From contig NZ_AQQS01000001.1 of assembly GCF_002088275.1 (NCBI RefSeq), positions 1 through 64,000 of the forward strand: DNA of 64,000 nucleotides. Reading direction: 5' to 3'. This document shows, in pieces, positions 25,867 through 34,082 of this stretch (the stretch's first letter is position 1; each line of letters starts with the position of its first letter). The notes under the pieces were generated by a model, which saw only the letters and a list, made by a program, of their open reading frames with translations, was not told where the DNA came from and did no database searches. This stretch comes from Aurantimonas sp. 22II-16-19i (GTDB taxonomy: Bacteria; Pseudomonadota; Alphaproteobacteria; Rhizobiales; Rhizobiaceae). A program made the translations under genes and the position numbers.

Positions 25867-26133
25867 TCAGGCATCCGGGACGTTGTCGATGCCGGAGGTC
25901 CCGAACGGTCCGCATTTGGCGACGCGCCGCGCCGCGAGCCAGCCGCCGCGCATCAGCCCGTGGCGGGCGACCGCCTCATAGGCATATTCGGAACAGGTGG
26001 GAATGTGGCGGCAATGGCTGCCGACCAGCGGCGAGAACGTCAGCTGGTACAGCCGCACGAAACCGACCCCGAGCAGGCGGCCGGGGGTCTTTCGCCAGGG
26101 GCCGGTATAGTTACGAGAGAGGTTCGCCGACAT
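25867..26133 (-). CDS. yidD: Membrane protein insertion efficiency factor YidD
   Basis: This 88-residue membrane-associated protein assists YidC-dependent insertion. The family hallmark is complete: LYQLTFSPLVGSHCRHIPTCSEYAYEAV read in two parts, with its cysteines, then GWLAARRVAKCGPFG. The start lies inside the 3' end of hepT (23-nt overlap) without a clear ribosome-binding site, so translation may depend on the toxin-antitoxin message or on a later start. Confidence 0.9.
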   Translation of the reverse strand: MSANLSRNYTGPWRKTPGRLLGVGFVRLYQLTFSPLVGSHCRHIPTCSEYAYEAVARHGLMRGGWLAARRVAKCGPFGTSGIDNVPDA

Positions 26134-26473
26134 CGATGAGAATCGGTTCGAGTTGTCGCCGCAGCTTCGGAACGGAAGTTGTCGCAGTCAGCCAGAGCCG
26201 CCTGGGGTCGAGGGTGTCGTAACTGTGCACGAGGCGATGGCGCATCGTTGCAGCCTCCACGAAAGGAATGTCGGGATGCGCGGCAACGAAGTCCGGGAAG
26301 CCGCCGCGAAGCTGGTAGGCCATCTCGCCGACAAGTTCGATCGCTTTTGCAAGCGCCAATTCATGAACCTCGTCGTCGCGCACGCTCTCCCACGACATCC
26401 TGCCACTGAGGCGGGCGACCCTGGCGCAAGCCTCATGCAGAGCAGACAGGACTTCGCGCAGCTCCTTATTCAT
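26111..26473 (-). CDS. hepT: HEPN-domain toxin HepT (DUF86)
   Basis: The 120-residue helical HEPN RNase-like toxin has the catalytic motif RX4HXY as R78-H83-Y85 in MRHRLVHSYD, exactly canonical. In characterised MntA-HepT pairs the antitoxin AMPylates the Tyr of this motif to silence the nuclease. The ATG overlaps the mntA stop (ATGA). Its 3' end overlaps yidD. All key residues are intact, so the toxin should be active if not neutralised. Confidence 0.88.
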   Translation of the reverse strand: MNKELREVLSALHEACARVARLSGRMSWESVRDDEVHELALAKAIELVGEMAYQLRGGFPDFVAAHPDIPFVEAATMRHRLVHSYDTLDPRRLWLTATTSVPKLRRQLEPILIDVGEPLS

Positions 26474-26760
26474 AGCGATCGAAATTCTCGCTGGATCCGC
26501 CGAAGAACGCGCGGCGAGAACTCTCCCTCAAGGCGAATGTCGATCCGGGCTCCGGTTCTTGCGGCGAGATCGAGTTCCAGCCTGGCAAGTTGAAAATAGT
26601 CGAGCGGGTCGTGCCCCTCCACGATGATGTCGAGATCGCTCGCCTCCGTATCCTCGCCTCGTGCCACCGAGCCGAAGATGCGGGGATTGCTGACCGGGTA
26701 GCGTGACAGGATTTCGCGGATCGTCTCGCGATGCTTTTCGAGCGCTTCGGAAGGCTTCAT
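26470..26760 (-). CDS. mntA: MntA-type minimal nucleotidyltransferase antitoxin
   Basis: The 96-residue nucleotidyltransferase has the motif GSX10DXD as G30-S31 to D42-D44 in FGSVARGEDTEASDLDIIV, with a third acidic residue later (RIDIRLEG). Members paired with HEPN toxins act as antitoxins by AMPylating them. The gene precedes hepT with a 4-nt overlap, and GGAG lies upstream of the ATG. The unit is complete and looks functional. Confidence 0.9.
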   Translation of the reverse strand: MKPSEALEKHRETIREILSRYPVSNPRIFGSVARGEDTEASDLDIIVEGHDPLDYFQLARLELDLAARTGARIDIRLEGEFSPRVLRRIQREFRSL

Positions 26761-26892
26761 CGCTGCTTCTCCGTCCTAACCCAAGCTCTTCGCCGCAGCG
26801 CCGACTCGCATTGCGGGCCAGTTTATCGCAGGCTTCGCAGATCCGCGTCATTGTGGCCGGCTCGGTCGCACATGCCGCCTCCGGCCGCCGCC

Positions 26893-27339
26893 TCAGGCCG
26901 CCTCGCCGCGCCGTTCCGCCTCGATCTTGTCCAGCGCCTCGACGACGGCGTCGAAGGTCAGCATGGTCGAGGCATGGCGCGCCTTGTGATCGCGGACCGG
27001 CTCCAGATATTTCAGGTCCTCGAAGCGGCCCTCCGGCGGCGCGGCATTCTCCTTCAGCATCGCCCGCATCGCCTCGCGCACCCGGCGAAGCTCGTCCGGT
27101 GTCGAGCCGACGATGTGGCGGGCCATCACCGAGGACGAGGCCTGGCCGAGGGCGCAGGCCTTCACCTCGTGGGCGAAGTCCGACACGAGGCCGTCCTCCA
27201 CCTTGAGGTCGATCGTCACGGTGGACCCACACAGTCGTGAATGCGCCGTGGCGCTGGCATCGGCATCGGCAAGCCTGCCGATGCGCGGAATATTGCCCGC
27301 GAATTCGAGAATGCGGGCATTATAGACGTCGTCGATCAC
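26893..27339 (-). CDS. IscU/SufU-like iron-sulfur cluster scaffold protein
   Basis: The 148-residue protein belongs to the NifU N-terminal/SufU family. The cluster-binding cysteines are in SRLCGSTVTIDL and KACALGQASSSV, and the third position appears as HKARHASTML, without Cys. It starts at a GTG (27339) with GGGA upstream. This gene lies divergent to folE in many Hyphomicrobiales. The missing third Cys suggests a variant scaffold or a storage/transfer role. Confidence 0.82.
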   Translation of the reverse strand: MIDDVYNARILEFAGNIPRIGRLADADASATAHSRLCGSTVTIDLKVEDGLVSDFAHEVKACALGQASSSVMARHIVGSTPDELRRVREAMRAMLKENAAPPEGRFEDLKYLEPVRDHKARHASTMLTFDAVVEALDKIEAERRGEAA

Positions 27340-27375
27340 AGTATTTTTCCCAGGTCGAGGTTTTTCCCTGCGGCC

Positions 27376-27404
27376 CTGTCAAAGGGCTATCTGCCCAATT
27401 ATAT
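27376..27404 (+). promoter_or_regulatory. Putative sigma-70-type promoter for folE
   Basis: CTGTCA (27376-27381) and TTATAT (27399-27404) are separated by 17 nt in an AT-rich patch that stands out against its surroundings, about 210 nt upstream of folE. The match is visual only. Confidence 0.4.
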
Positions 27405-27613
27405 AGGGGCCCGGTCGCCGCTTCGATAGGTTGCCAGAACAGCGGCCGCTTCGGGCCTCCATCGGTCGCTTCCAACGGCCGTCACTCCGCGAGGAACAAG
27501 ACGCCTTGAAGAAGCCCGTCAATGCCGCCAGCGAAGGCCGTTCCGGCGGCGCCCCCGACGTCCATTCCCTGTGGGTGGCAGCACGGATTCCGACCTTTCC
27601 GGAGCATGAGAAC

Positions 27614-28237
27614 ATGGAAGCAGTGGTCAAGAAATTCCCGGAAAAGCCGGAAGACGACGATCTCCAGCGGCCGAGCCGTGCCGAAGCCGAAGCTGCGGTG
27701 GCGACGCTCCTGCGCTGGATCGGCGAGAACCCGAAGCGCGAAGGGCTGAAGGAAACGCCGAAGCGGGTCGTCAAGGCCTATGAGGAGCTGTTCGGCGGCT
27801 ACGGGCACGAGCCGAGCGAGGTTCTCGGTCGCGTCTTCGAGGAAGTTGCCGGCTACAACGACATCGTGCTCGTCAAGGATATCTCCTTCCACACGCACTG
27901 CGAGCACCACATGGTGCCCGTCCTCGGCAAGGCGCACGTCGCCTATCTGCCCGACGGAAAGGTACTGGGACTGTCGAAGATCGCACGGCTGGTCGACATG
28001 TTCGGACGGCGGCTGCAGACGCAGGAAGCGATGACGGCCCAGATCGCCGATGCCCTCGACCGGACCCTGAAGCCGCGGGGCGTGGCGGTGATCCTGGAAG
28101 CCGAGCACCTGTGCATGTCCATGCGCGGCATCCGCAGCCACGGCTCCTCCACCTATACCGGCACCTATCGCGGCGTCTTCGCCGACGATCAGGTGCAGCA
28201 GGACCGGATCCTGCGCCTCATCGGCCTTAGCGCCTGA
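27614..28237 (+). CDS. folE: GTP cyclohydrolase I
   Basis: The 207-residue enzyme makes 7,8-dihydroneopterin triphosphate, the first pterin precursor for folate and also for H4MPT. Zinc-site and catalytic motifs are present: [13 protein letters not shown] (Cys and His ligands), then [19 protein letters not shown]. The ATG at 27614 has GGAG nine bases upstream; a longer in-frame upstream stretch is Gly/Ser-rich and not conserved. hisI follows after 16 nt. Confidence 0.95.
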   Translation: MEAVVKKFPEKPEDDDLQRPSRAEAEAAVATLLRWIGENPKREGLKETPKRVVKAYEELFGGYGHEPSEVLGRVFEEVAGYNDIVLVKDISFHTHCEHHMVPVLGKAHVAYLPDGKVLGLSKIARLVDMFGRRLQTQEAMTAQIADALDRTLKPRGVAVILEAEHLCMSMRGIRSHGSSTYTGTYRGVFADDQVQQDRILRLIGLSA

Positions 28238-28253
28238 GGCGCAGCGAGACGCC

Positions 28254-28679
28254 ATGACGCAATCCGCCTTCTCTGCCCCTTCCACTGACAAGAGCGAACA
28301 GGAAGAGGGAGCGTCGCTTCGCCCGCGCTTCGACGCGAACGGCCTGATCACGGCCGTCACGACCGATCACGCGAGCGGCGATCTCCTGATGGTCGCTCAC
28401 ATGAACGCCGAGGCGTTCGACCGGACGCTCGCCACCGGCTACGCCCACTACTGGTCGCGCTCGCGCGGCACGCTCTGGAAGAAGGGCGAGAGTTCCGGGG
28501 CGCTGCAGGTCGTCAGGGAGATCCGCGTCGACTGCGACCAGGACGCCGTCTGGCTGAAGGTCGAGTGCGAACGGCGCGAGGACACCTGTCACACGGGCAG
28601 GACGTCCTGCTTCTACAGGGTGGTGCGAACCGAGGATCGCCGTCTCGAAACGGTGATCGATCCGCAACCGCCGAGATGA
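28254..28679 (+). CDS. hisI: Phosphoribosyl-AMP cyclohydrolase
   Basis: The 141-residue histidine-pathway enzyme opens the adenine ring of PR-AMP. It shows [34 protein letters not shown] and the zinc/cysteine region [17 protein letters not shown] followed by [11 protein letters not shown]. Being separate from hisE is normal for alphaproteobacteria, as is its position directly after folE. Confidence 0.94.
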   Translation: MTQSAFSAPSTDKSEQEEGASLRPRFDANGLITAVTTDHASGDLLMVAHMNAEAFDRTLATGYAHYWSRSRGTLWKKGESSGALQVVREIRVDCDQDAVWLKVECERREDTCHTGRTSCFYRVVRTEDRRLETVIDPQPPR

Positions 28680-28784
28680 CACTCCATGCCCCGCTCGCGC
28701 TCCCTGGGCCTTCGATCCTTAACACGATGGTCAAGAGTTCGGCCTAGGCTGGTCTATCTCGAGGACCGAGACCGGAGGGCAGCC

Positions 28785-29783
28785 ATGCTCGAGCGTGTAT
28801 TCGGTTGGCGCGACGAACCCATCGGCCAGCCACAGCCTGCGTCGCGCCCCGTGCCGACGCCACCCAAGCCATCCGCGGGCATCGCGCTCGCCCTTGGCGG
28901 CGGCGCGGCACGCGGCTGGGCCCATATCGGGGTTCTGAAGGCTCTCGACGAATATCAGGTGCCGATCTCGATGATCGCCGGCACGTCGATCGGCGCGCTG
29001 GTGGGCGGCTGCTACCTCGCCGGAAAGCTGCCTGAGCTGGAAGACTTCGCCCGGTCGCTGACCCGGCGCGGCCTCATCCGCTATCTGGACTTCCGCATCG
29101 GCGGCGCCGGCCTGATCGGCGGCCTGAGGCTGTCGCGCCGGCTCGCCGAGGCGCTGCACGACACCCGGATCGAGGATCTCGACCGACCGCTGATCTGCGT
29201 TGCGACGGACGCCCAGACAGGCCACGAGGTCTGGCTCGATTCCGGCCTCTTGGTTCTCGCCATGCGTGCGTCCTATGCCCTGCCCGGCGTCTTCGAGCCG
29301 GTCATGTGCGGCGGGCGGCGGCTGATGGACGGGGCGCTCGTCAATCCCGTTCCCGCCAATGTCTGCCGGGTCTTCGAGCAGCAGAACGTCATGGCGGTCA
29401 ACCTGCACTACGACCTGTTCGGCCGCGCCGCCGTCCTGAGGATGCGGGCGAGCGACGATGCGCCGGTCGGCGAAGACGCCTTCCGGGCGGTCGCGCCGCA
29501 GGACGACGACGAACGCGACGCGGCGACCCAGCGGCGCAAGAAGCTCGGCCTCACCCGGACCATGGTCGACGCCTTCAACATCATCCAGGACCGCATCTCG
29601 CGCGCCCGCCTCGCCGGCGACCCGCCGGACCTGTCGCTGCAGCCGCGGGTTCGCGACATCGGGCTGTGGGAATTCTTCCGAGCCGCCGAAGCCATCGAGA
29701 TCGGCTACAGCGCGACCAAGAGCCGCATGTCGGAGATCCAGCGCCTCGCCGAAAGCTATCCCCCCGAGCCGCTACGGCTCTGA
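28785..29783 (+). CDS. Patatin-like phospholipase
   Basis: This 332-residue lipid acyl hydrolase has a patatin domain: oxyanion loop LGGGAARGWAHIGVL (about 40-54), nucleophile GTSIGALVGG and catalytic Asp in LMDGALVNPVP. The start at 28785 follows GGAGGG; the upstream in-frame ATG at 28686 gives an Arg-rich leader. The C-terminal 100 residues are charged and helical. No signal peptide is present. It sits in the folE-hisI-patatin order common in the order; the physiological substrate is unknown. Confidence 0.88.
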   Translation: MLERVFGWRDEPIGQPQPASRPVPTPPKPSAGIALALGGGAARGWAHIGVLKALDEYQVPISMIAGTSIGALVGGCYLAGKLPELEDFARSLTRRGLIRYLDFRIGGAGLIGGLRLSRRLAEALHDTRIEDLDRPLICVATDAQTGHEVWLDSGLLVLAMRASYALPGVFEPVMCGGRRLMDGALVNPVPANVCRVFEQQNVMAVNLHYDLFGRAAVLRMRASDDAPVGEDAFRAVAPQDDDERDAATQRRKKLGLTRTMVDAFNIIQDRISRARLAGDPPDLSLQPRVRDIGLWEFFRAAEAIEIGYSATKSRMSEIQRLAESYPPEPLRL

Positions 29784-29946
29784 GCCTTGCGGCGGCACCA
29801 CGTGCGGCGAATGGCGAGATATCGCTGCAGGCGAGCGGACGCCAGCCGGCTTGCCTCGGCCCGCCGGGGGGCGACCGCGAACCTCATCGACGGGCGGCGT
29901 CGACACTGGTCCCCCGCCGGGCCAGCATCGGCGCCTATGGCGAAGG

Positions 29947-30378
29947 TCAGCCGGCGGCGATGTATTCGCGCATCTGCTCGGCTTCCCGCTCCGCCTCCTC
30001 GATCTTCGTCTTGACCACGTCGCCGATCGACACGATCCCGGACAGACGCCCGCCGTCGATCACCGGAAGGTGGCGGAAGCGCCCCTTCGTCATGATCGCC
30101 AGCACCTCCTCGATGGCCGTCTCGCTGCTGCAGGTCTTCACCTTGACGGTCATCGCCTCGCCGATGGGCTTTTCGAGGACGCCGGCGCCGAACTTCGCCA
30201 GCACCCGCACCACGTCGCGTTCGGAGACGATGCCCGCGACGCGGCCCGCCTCGTCGACCAGCACGATCGCGCCGATCCGCCGTTCGGCGAGCACCTGCAC
30301 CACCTCCGCCAGAGAAACCTCCGGCCGAAGGGTGAAGACGTCGGCTCCCTTCGCCTTCAGTATGTGACCGACATTCAT
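29947..30378 (-). CDS. CBS-pair domain protein
   Basis: The 143-residue protein consists of two CBS motifs (about 5-60 and 75-130), with GIVSERDVVRVLA and GIVSIGDVVKTKIEEAE marking the ends of each. CBS pairs bind adenine nucleotides and usually regulate a partner. It has no other domain. GGGAGG lies upstream of the ATG at 30378. It has the same polarity as the rhomboid gene upstream, 115 nt away. Confidence 0.88.
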   Translation of the reverse strand: MNVGHILKAKGADVFTLRPEVSLAEVVQVLAERRIGAIVLVDEAGRVAGIVSERDVVRVLAKFGAGVLEKPIGEAMTVKVKTCSSETAIEEVLAIMTKGRFRHLPVIDGGRLSGIVSIGDVVKTKIEEAEREAEQMREYIAAG

Positions 30379-30493
30379 CGTGGCCTCCCTTTGTCGTAGT
30401 CTCCAAAGGTGAGACAGCCGCGGCCCGAGGGCAAGCCCCCTGATGAAGGGCATCGATCACCGGGGGGCGGCGGGGCCCGAAGGTGCCAGCCGC

Positions 30494-31243
30494 TTACGCG
30501 CCTCGCCCGCCCCGCCGGTCGAACAGCGGCAGGCAGAAGAAGCCGAAGGCGAAGCCGCCGAGATGCGCCTCCCAGGCCACCTCGCCGCCGCCCGTGAAGG
30601 CGCCGCCGACGCCGCTGCCGACGAAGAAGTTGGTGGCGAAGAAGGCGATGATGAACACCAGCACCGTGCGGTCGGACAGCGCCGCGGCGACCGAGATCGC
30701 CGGCGGCTGGCGGCCGGGCAGCATGCGGTACGGTCCCGAGCGGACGAAGGCGAAGCGGCAGGCGCCGCCCATCAGCGCCGAGACGATTCCCGACGCGCCG
30801 ATCACCGGTACCTCGAGCCCGACATTGGCCAGGTAGAACGCGGCGGCTCCGGCGATCGATCCGGCGGCGCAGAACGCCAGGAAGCGGGCGAGCCCGAGCC
30901 GTCGCGCCACCGGCGTTCCGAAGGCGAGGAACCAGATGGTGTTCATGCCGAGATGGGCCCAGCTGCCATGCAGGAAGGCGTAGGTGATGGGCGACCAGAG
31001 GTCGGCACCGGCCGGTCGCAGCTGGCAGAGCGAGTCCGCGGCGCCATAGCAGCTCGGAATGAAGGAGAAGTCCAGGATGATCCGGGCGTCGGCGATCTGG
31101 CCGATCGCCAGCGTCCGATAGGCGTGAACGAGGGCCATAAAGGCCAGGAGGACGAGGATGACGCCCGGGACGTTGAAGGCCGGCGGCGGCCGCCGCGCCG
31201 GACCGCGAGGATCGACGGCGCTCGAAACTTCAGGCTCGGACAC
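30494..31243 (-). CDS. Rhomboid-family intramembrane serine protease
   Basis: The 249-residue integral membrane protein has about six helices. The catalytic Ser is in GASGIVSALMGG and the catalytic His in WEAHLGGFAFGF; the TYAFLHGSWAHLGMN segment is the conserved HxxxH/N helix region. A start at GTG 31243 with GGAG five bases upstream is chosen; the frame extends further up, but that part is low-complexity. It cleaves membrane-anchored substrates, which cannot be predicted here. Confidence 0.87.
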   Translation of the reverse strand: MSEPEVSSAVDPRGPARRPPPAFNVPGVILVLLAFMALVHAYRTLAIGQIADARIILDFSFIPSCYGAADSLCQLRPAGADLWSPITYAFLHGSWAHLGMNTIWFLAFGTPVARRLGLARFLAFCAAGSIAGAAAFYLANVGLEVPVIGASGIVSALMGGACRFAFVRSGPYRMLPGRQPPAISVAAALSDRTVLVFIIAFFATNFFVGSGVGGAFTGGGEVAWEAHLGGFAFGFFCLPLFDRRGGRGA

Positions 31244-31826
31244 GACTTCTCCATCAGCGTTCTGCGATCCGGGCGGACCGGGCGGCCAGGACGAGCGAGG
31301 CGCAAGCGCCTGAAGACCGCCGACCGCAACCGCATTCGCATATCCGTCGCCGCGTGGAAACGGCATGCGCGTCGATCACACCCCAGCCGGCGCACGAGCC
31401 GCGCCGCCATCGTTGCAGAGGGCCGCCGTCCAGCGACGCCGCAGGGCCGCATTTCCGGGCCGAGGGAGAGCAGTCGTCGCCCTGCCAGTCGAGAAACGTC
31501 CCGGCCTCCGACGCGCGGCTGCGGCACGCAAAAAAAACCGCCAAGTCCAAAGGGACCCGGCGGCTCGAAAAAAGTCGGCCACGGCGATTGTGGCGAATCT
31601 GCGCTACGGAGCCCGAAGGTGTCCGCAGGCTTCAGGTATCTCCCGAGCCGGCTGGCGGCAAACGAATCTTGCCAAATTCGTTAACGTTTCGAACTTTCCG
31701 GAATCTGCGACACTCCGCCGCAGATGCCGCGAAAATGCCATGGACCCGGTACCCTTCCTTAACCGTTTTCCCGGTATCTTCGGCGCCGTGGCGTGACGAA
31801 GAATCCGACCGAGGGGGCGGAGCGAG
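31244..31826. other. 583-nt region without a protein gene
   Basis: It separates the leftward rhomboid gene from the rightward PilZ gene. It holds an orphan minus-strand terminator (31530-31563) and an AT-richer stretch at 31660-31780 likely to contain promoters. Frames crossing it are Arg-rich and lack ribosome-binding sites. Confidence 0.5.
31530..31563 (-). terminator. Orphan intrinsic terminator (minus strand)
   Basis: On the minus strand CCGCC..GGAC (31563-31553), a 4-nt loop and GTCC..GGCGG (31548-31538) form a stem with one 2x2 internal loop, followed by eight consecutive T. No annotated minus-strand gene ends here; the nearest gene upstream on this strand is about 12 kb away. It therefore implies a short transcript starting between about 31570 and 31800. 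Confidence 0.65.
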
Positions 31827-32432
31827 ATGAACATGATGGCTCATGCCGTGAGACACGAAGCGCCGGATCGTCGCCGGTTCAGCCGCGTCGATCTCGACCT
31901 TCTCGGCCGCTTCATGCGCGAGGACTTCCAGGAATTCCCCTGCCGGGTGGAGAACATGTCGCCGGGCGGCATCGCCGTGGCGACGACGGTCGAACCGCGC
32001 ACGGGCGAACGGATCATCTTCTACATCGACCATATCGGCCGCCTCGAGGGCAGCGTCGCGCGTCTCTATCCGGGCGGCTTTGCCGTCGATCTCGTCAATT
32101 CCGAGCGCAAGCGGGAAAAACTCGCCGCTCAGCTGACCTGGTTCGCCAATCGCAGCGAACTGGACCTGCCGGAAGATCGCCGGCATCAGCGCCTCCAGCC
32201 GAAGGACCCGCGCGTCGAGATCGGCCTCGACGACGGCCGCCGCTACACCGTCAAGATCATCGACCTGTCGCTGTCCGGCGCGGCGGTGCAGTCCTCGGTC
32301 CGCCCGGCGCTCAACTCGCGGGTCACGCTCGGCCTGATGCAGGGCCGCGTCGTTCGTCACCTGGAAGAGGGCTTCGCGATCGAATTCGCCTCCATCCAGA
32401 CGGAACAGGCGCTGACGAGCATGTTCGGCTGA
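31827..32432 (+). CDS. Tandem PilZ-domain protein
   Basis: The 201-residue soluble protein has two PilZ domains. The first has RRRFSR with NMSPGG (about residues 15-48); the second has RRHQR with DLSLSG (about 118-155). The RxxxR plus (D/N)xSxxG elements are the c-di-GMP-binding signature, so it probably senses c-di-GMP, possibly with two sites. It stands alone; the output partner is unknown. The AT-rich region upstream likely holds its promoter. Confidence 0.87.
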   Translation: MNMMAHAVRHEAPDRRRFSRVDLDLLGRFMREDFQEFPCRVENMSPGGIAVATTVEPRTGERIIFYIDHIGRLEGSVARLYPGGFAVDLVNSERKREKLAAQLTWFANRSELDLPEDRRHQRLQPKDPRVEIGLDDGRRYTVKIIDLSLSGAAVQSSVRPALNSRVTLGLMQGRVVRHLEEGFAIEFASIQTEQALTSMFG

Positions 32433-32512
32433 TCGCTGACTTCACCGGAATGAATTGGCCAATCGCCGCGTGATGGCGCTAGAACCCACCAGCTTCGGTG
32501 GAGACCTGCAGC

Positions 32513-33124
32513 ATGATCACGATCTACGGCATGCCGGATTCGGGCAATTGCTACAAGCCGCGCCTGATCTGCGCGCTCACCGGTCGCCGTTTCCGGCATG
32601 TCGAGGTCTCGACCCATGACGGCGGGACGAAGCGGGCCGACTATCTCGCGAGGAACGCCAACGGCAAGGTGCCGCTGCTCGAGACGGAGGACGGGCGTTA
32701 CCTGCCCGAATCGAACGCCATGCTCTGGTATCTCGGCGAAGGCACGCCGTTCATCCCGGCGGATCCGTTCGAGCGGGCGGAGATGCTGTCCTGGATGTTC
32801 TTCGAGCAGTACAGCCACGAACCGACCATCGCCGTCCGCCGCTCGCTGACGATCTACCCGCAACTGGCGCAAGTCGCGACCAGGGAGCGTCTCGCAGAAA
32901 CGATGGAGGGCGGCCTGAAGGCCCTTCGCGTGATGGAGAAGCGCCTCGCCGGCAGCGATTGGCTTGCCGGCCAGACCGCCAGCCTCGCCGACATCGCGCT
33001 CTATGCCTATACGCATGTCGCCGAGGAAGGCGGCTTCGAACTTCCGGCATTTACGGCCATCGAAGCGTGGTTGCGACGCGTCGAGGCTCTGCCGGGATAT
33101 CGACCGATGGGCTGGCTGCCCTGA
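32513..33124 (+). CDS. Glutathione S-transferase family protein
   Basis: This 203-residue protein has an N-terminal thioredoxin-like GST domain (ITIYGMPDSGNCYKPRL; glutathione-binding ESNAMLWYL) and a helical C-terminal domain with the SLADIALYAYTHVAEEGG motif. It is a cytosolic conjugating or reducing enzyme of unknown substrate. The start at 32513 has GGAG nine bases upstream. A strong hairpin follows the stop. Confidence 0.9.
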   Translation: MITIYGMPDSGNCYKPRLICALTGRRFRHVEVSTHDGGTKRADYLARNANGKVPLLETEDGRYLPESNAMLWYLGEGTPFIPADPFERAEMLSWMFFEQYSHEPTIAVRRSLTIYPQLAQVATRERLAETMEGGLKALRVMEKRLAGSDWLAGQTASLADIALYAYTHVAEEGGFELPAFTAIEAWLRRVEALPGYRPMGWLP

Positions 33125-33178
33125 GGGACCTGCGCCGTCGGCCGAGCGCTGCTCAGACGCCACGGGCTGTCAGTTAGA

Positions 33179-33211
33179 GGCCTCCGGCGGCAGCGTGTGC
33201 CGCCGGGGGCC
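33179..33211 (+). terminator. Strong hairpin downstream of the GST gene
   Basis: GGCCTCCGGCGGCA and TGCCGCCGGGGGCC pair over 14 positions with one G-T pair around a 5-nt loop, followed by TGGGTGTTT. It is a likely terminator or transcript-end stabiliser. Confidence 0.55.
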
Positions 33212-33242
33212 TGGGTGTTTCGGGCGTTCCTGCGGATGAGGC

Positions 33243-33264
33243 GGCAGGGCGCGACGTCCCTGCC
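33243..33264 (-). terminator. Terminator-like hairpin downstream of sodC
   Basis: GGCAGGG/CCCTGCC form a perfect 7-bp stem with an 8-nt loop, 24 nt past the sodC stop. The T-tract is weak, so confidence is limited. Confidence 0.4.
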
Positions 33265-33287
33265 CGGCCATCACGCCGCCGGCAACG

Positions 33288-33818
33288 TCACTTCGCCGGG
33301 AAGATGACGCCGCAGGCGATCCGGCTGCCGGCATCGCCCGCCGGCTGCGAGGCGTAGTCGTCCGCGCCGGAATGGATCATCAGCGCCGAGCCGTCCTCGT
33401 CGTCGAGCGGAGCGTCGCCGCCGGTCATCGAAACATTCGGATTGAAGACGGAGACCTTCACCGCGCCGTCGGTCGCCACGACGTTCGGCATGTCGCCGGC
33501 ATGGGGTCCGGTCTCACCCATGTAGCCGTGGTCGACATCGCCCGGGTTGTAATGGCCGCCGGCGGAGCTGAAGTCGCCCTCGCAGACGCCCGTCTCGTGG
33601 ATGTGGAAGCCATGGGTCCCGCCCGGCAGATTCTGCAGGTCCGCCTCGATCAGCACGCCATGCGGCGTCGGCACGAAGGAGGCCGTTCCCATCGAGGCGC
33701 CGTCGGAGCCCTTCAATTCGACGTTCCTGGCGTCCTGCATGTCGGTCTTGTCCTGGGCAACGGCGGCGGTCGACGCCAGCAGCACCGGGATCAGGGCGGC
33801 GAAAGCAAGTCTCGTCAT
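33288..33818 (-). CDS. sodC: Periplasmic Cu,Zn superoxide dismutase
   Basis: This 176-residue protein has a signal peptide (cleavage after AVA-Q) and the SodC fold. Copper and zinc ligands are in GFHIHETG, GGHYNPGDVDHGY and ALMIHSGADDY; a disulfide is expected between the Cys of GVCEGD and that of RIACGV. It converts periplasmic superoxide to peroxide and oxygen. All ligand residues appear intact. The gene is transcribed alone. Confidence 0.92.
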   Translation of the reverse strand: MTRLAFAALIPVLLASTAAVAQDKTDMQDARNVELKGSDGASMGTASFVPTPHGVLIEADLQNLPGGTHGFHIHETGVCEGDFSSAGGHYNPGDVDHGYMGETGPHAGDMPNVVATDGAVKVSVFNPNVSMTGGDAPLDDEDGSALMIHSGADDYASQPAGDAGSRIACGVIFPAK

Positions 33819-34082
33819 CGGCGATCTCCTCTTGAATGGTCGAGCGGCCGAGGGGCCGCTTGGTCCGATGGGGACATAGCCTAGGCATCGGCGATACCAA
33901 CCGGGGCCCCGGCCTCACAAAGCAGTGACCCGGCCCACGTCCGACGGACGTCTCGATGCACCCGAGCGAGCGGCCATGGCAGGCCGGCGCCCCTCGTCCG
34001 CCCTTCGCCCAGCCGGTCGTTGCCGCGGCTCGCAATGGCAGACGGCTCGCGCCGAAGCATGGTTCATGCGCAATTCTGAAGA

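Noticed and set aside
33179-33264. Possible small RNA made of two hairpins between GST and sodC
   Set aside because: The two stems are best explained as separate 3' ends of two converging genes; no promoter is visible.
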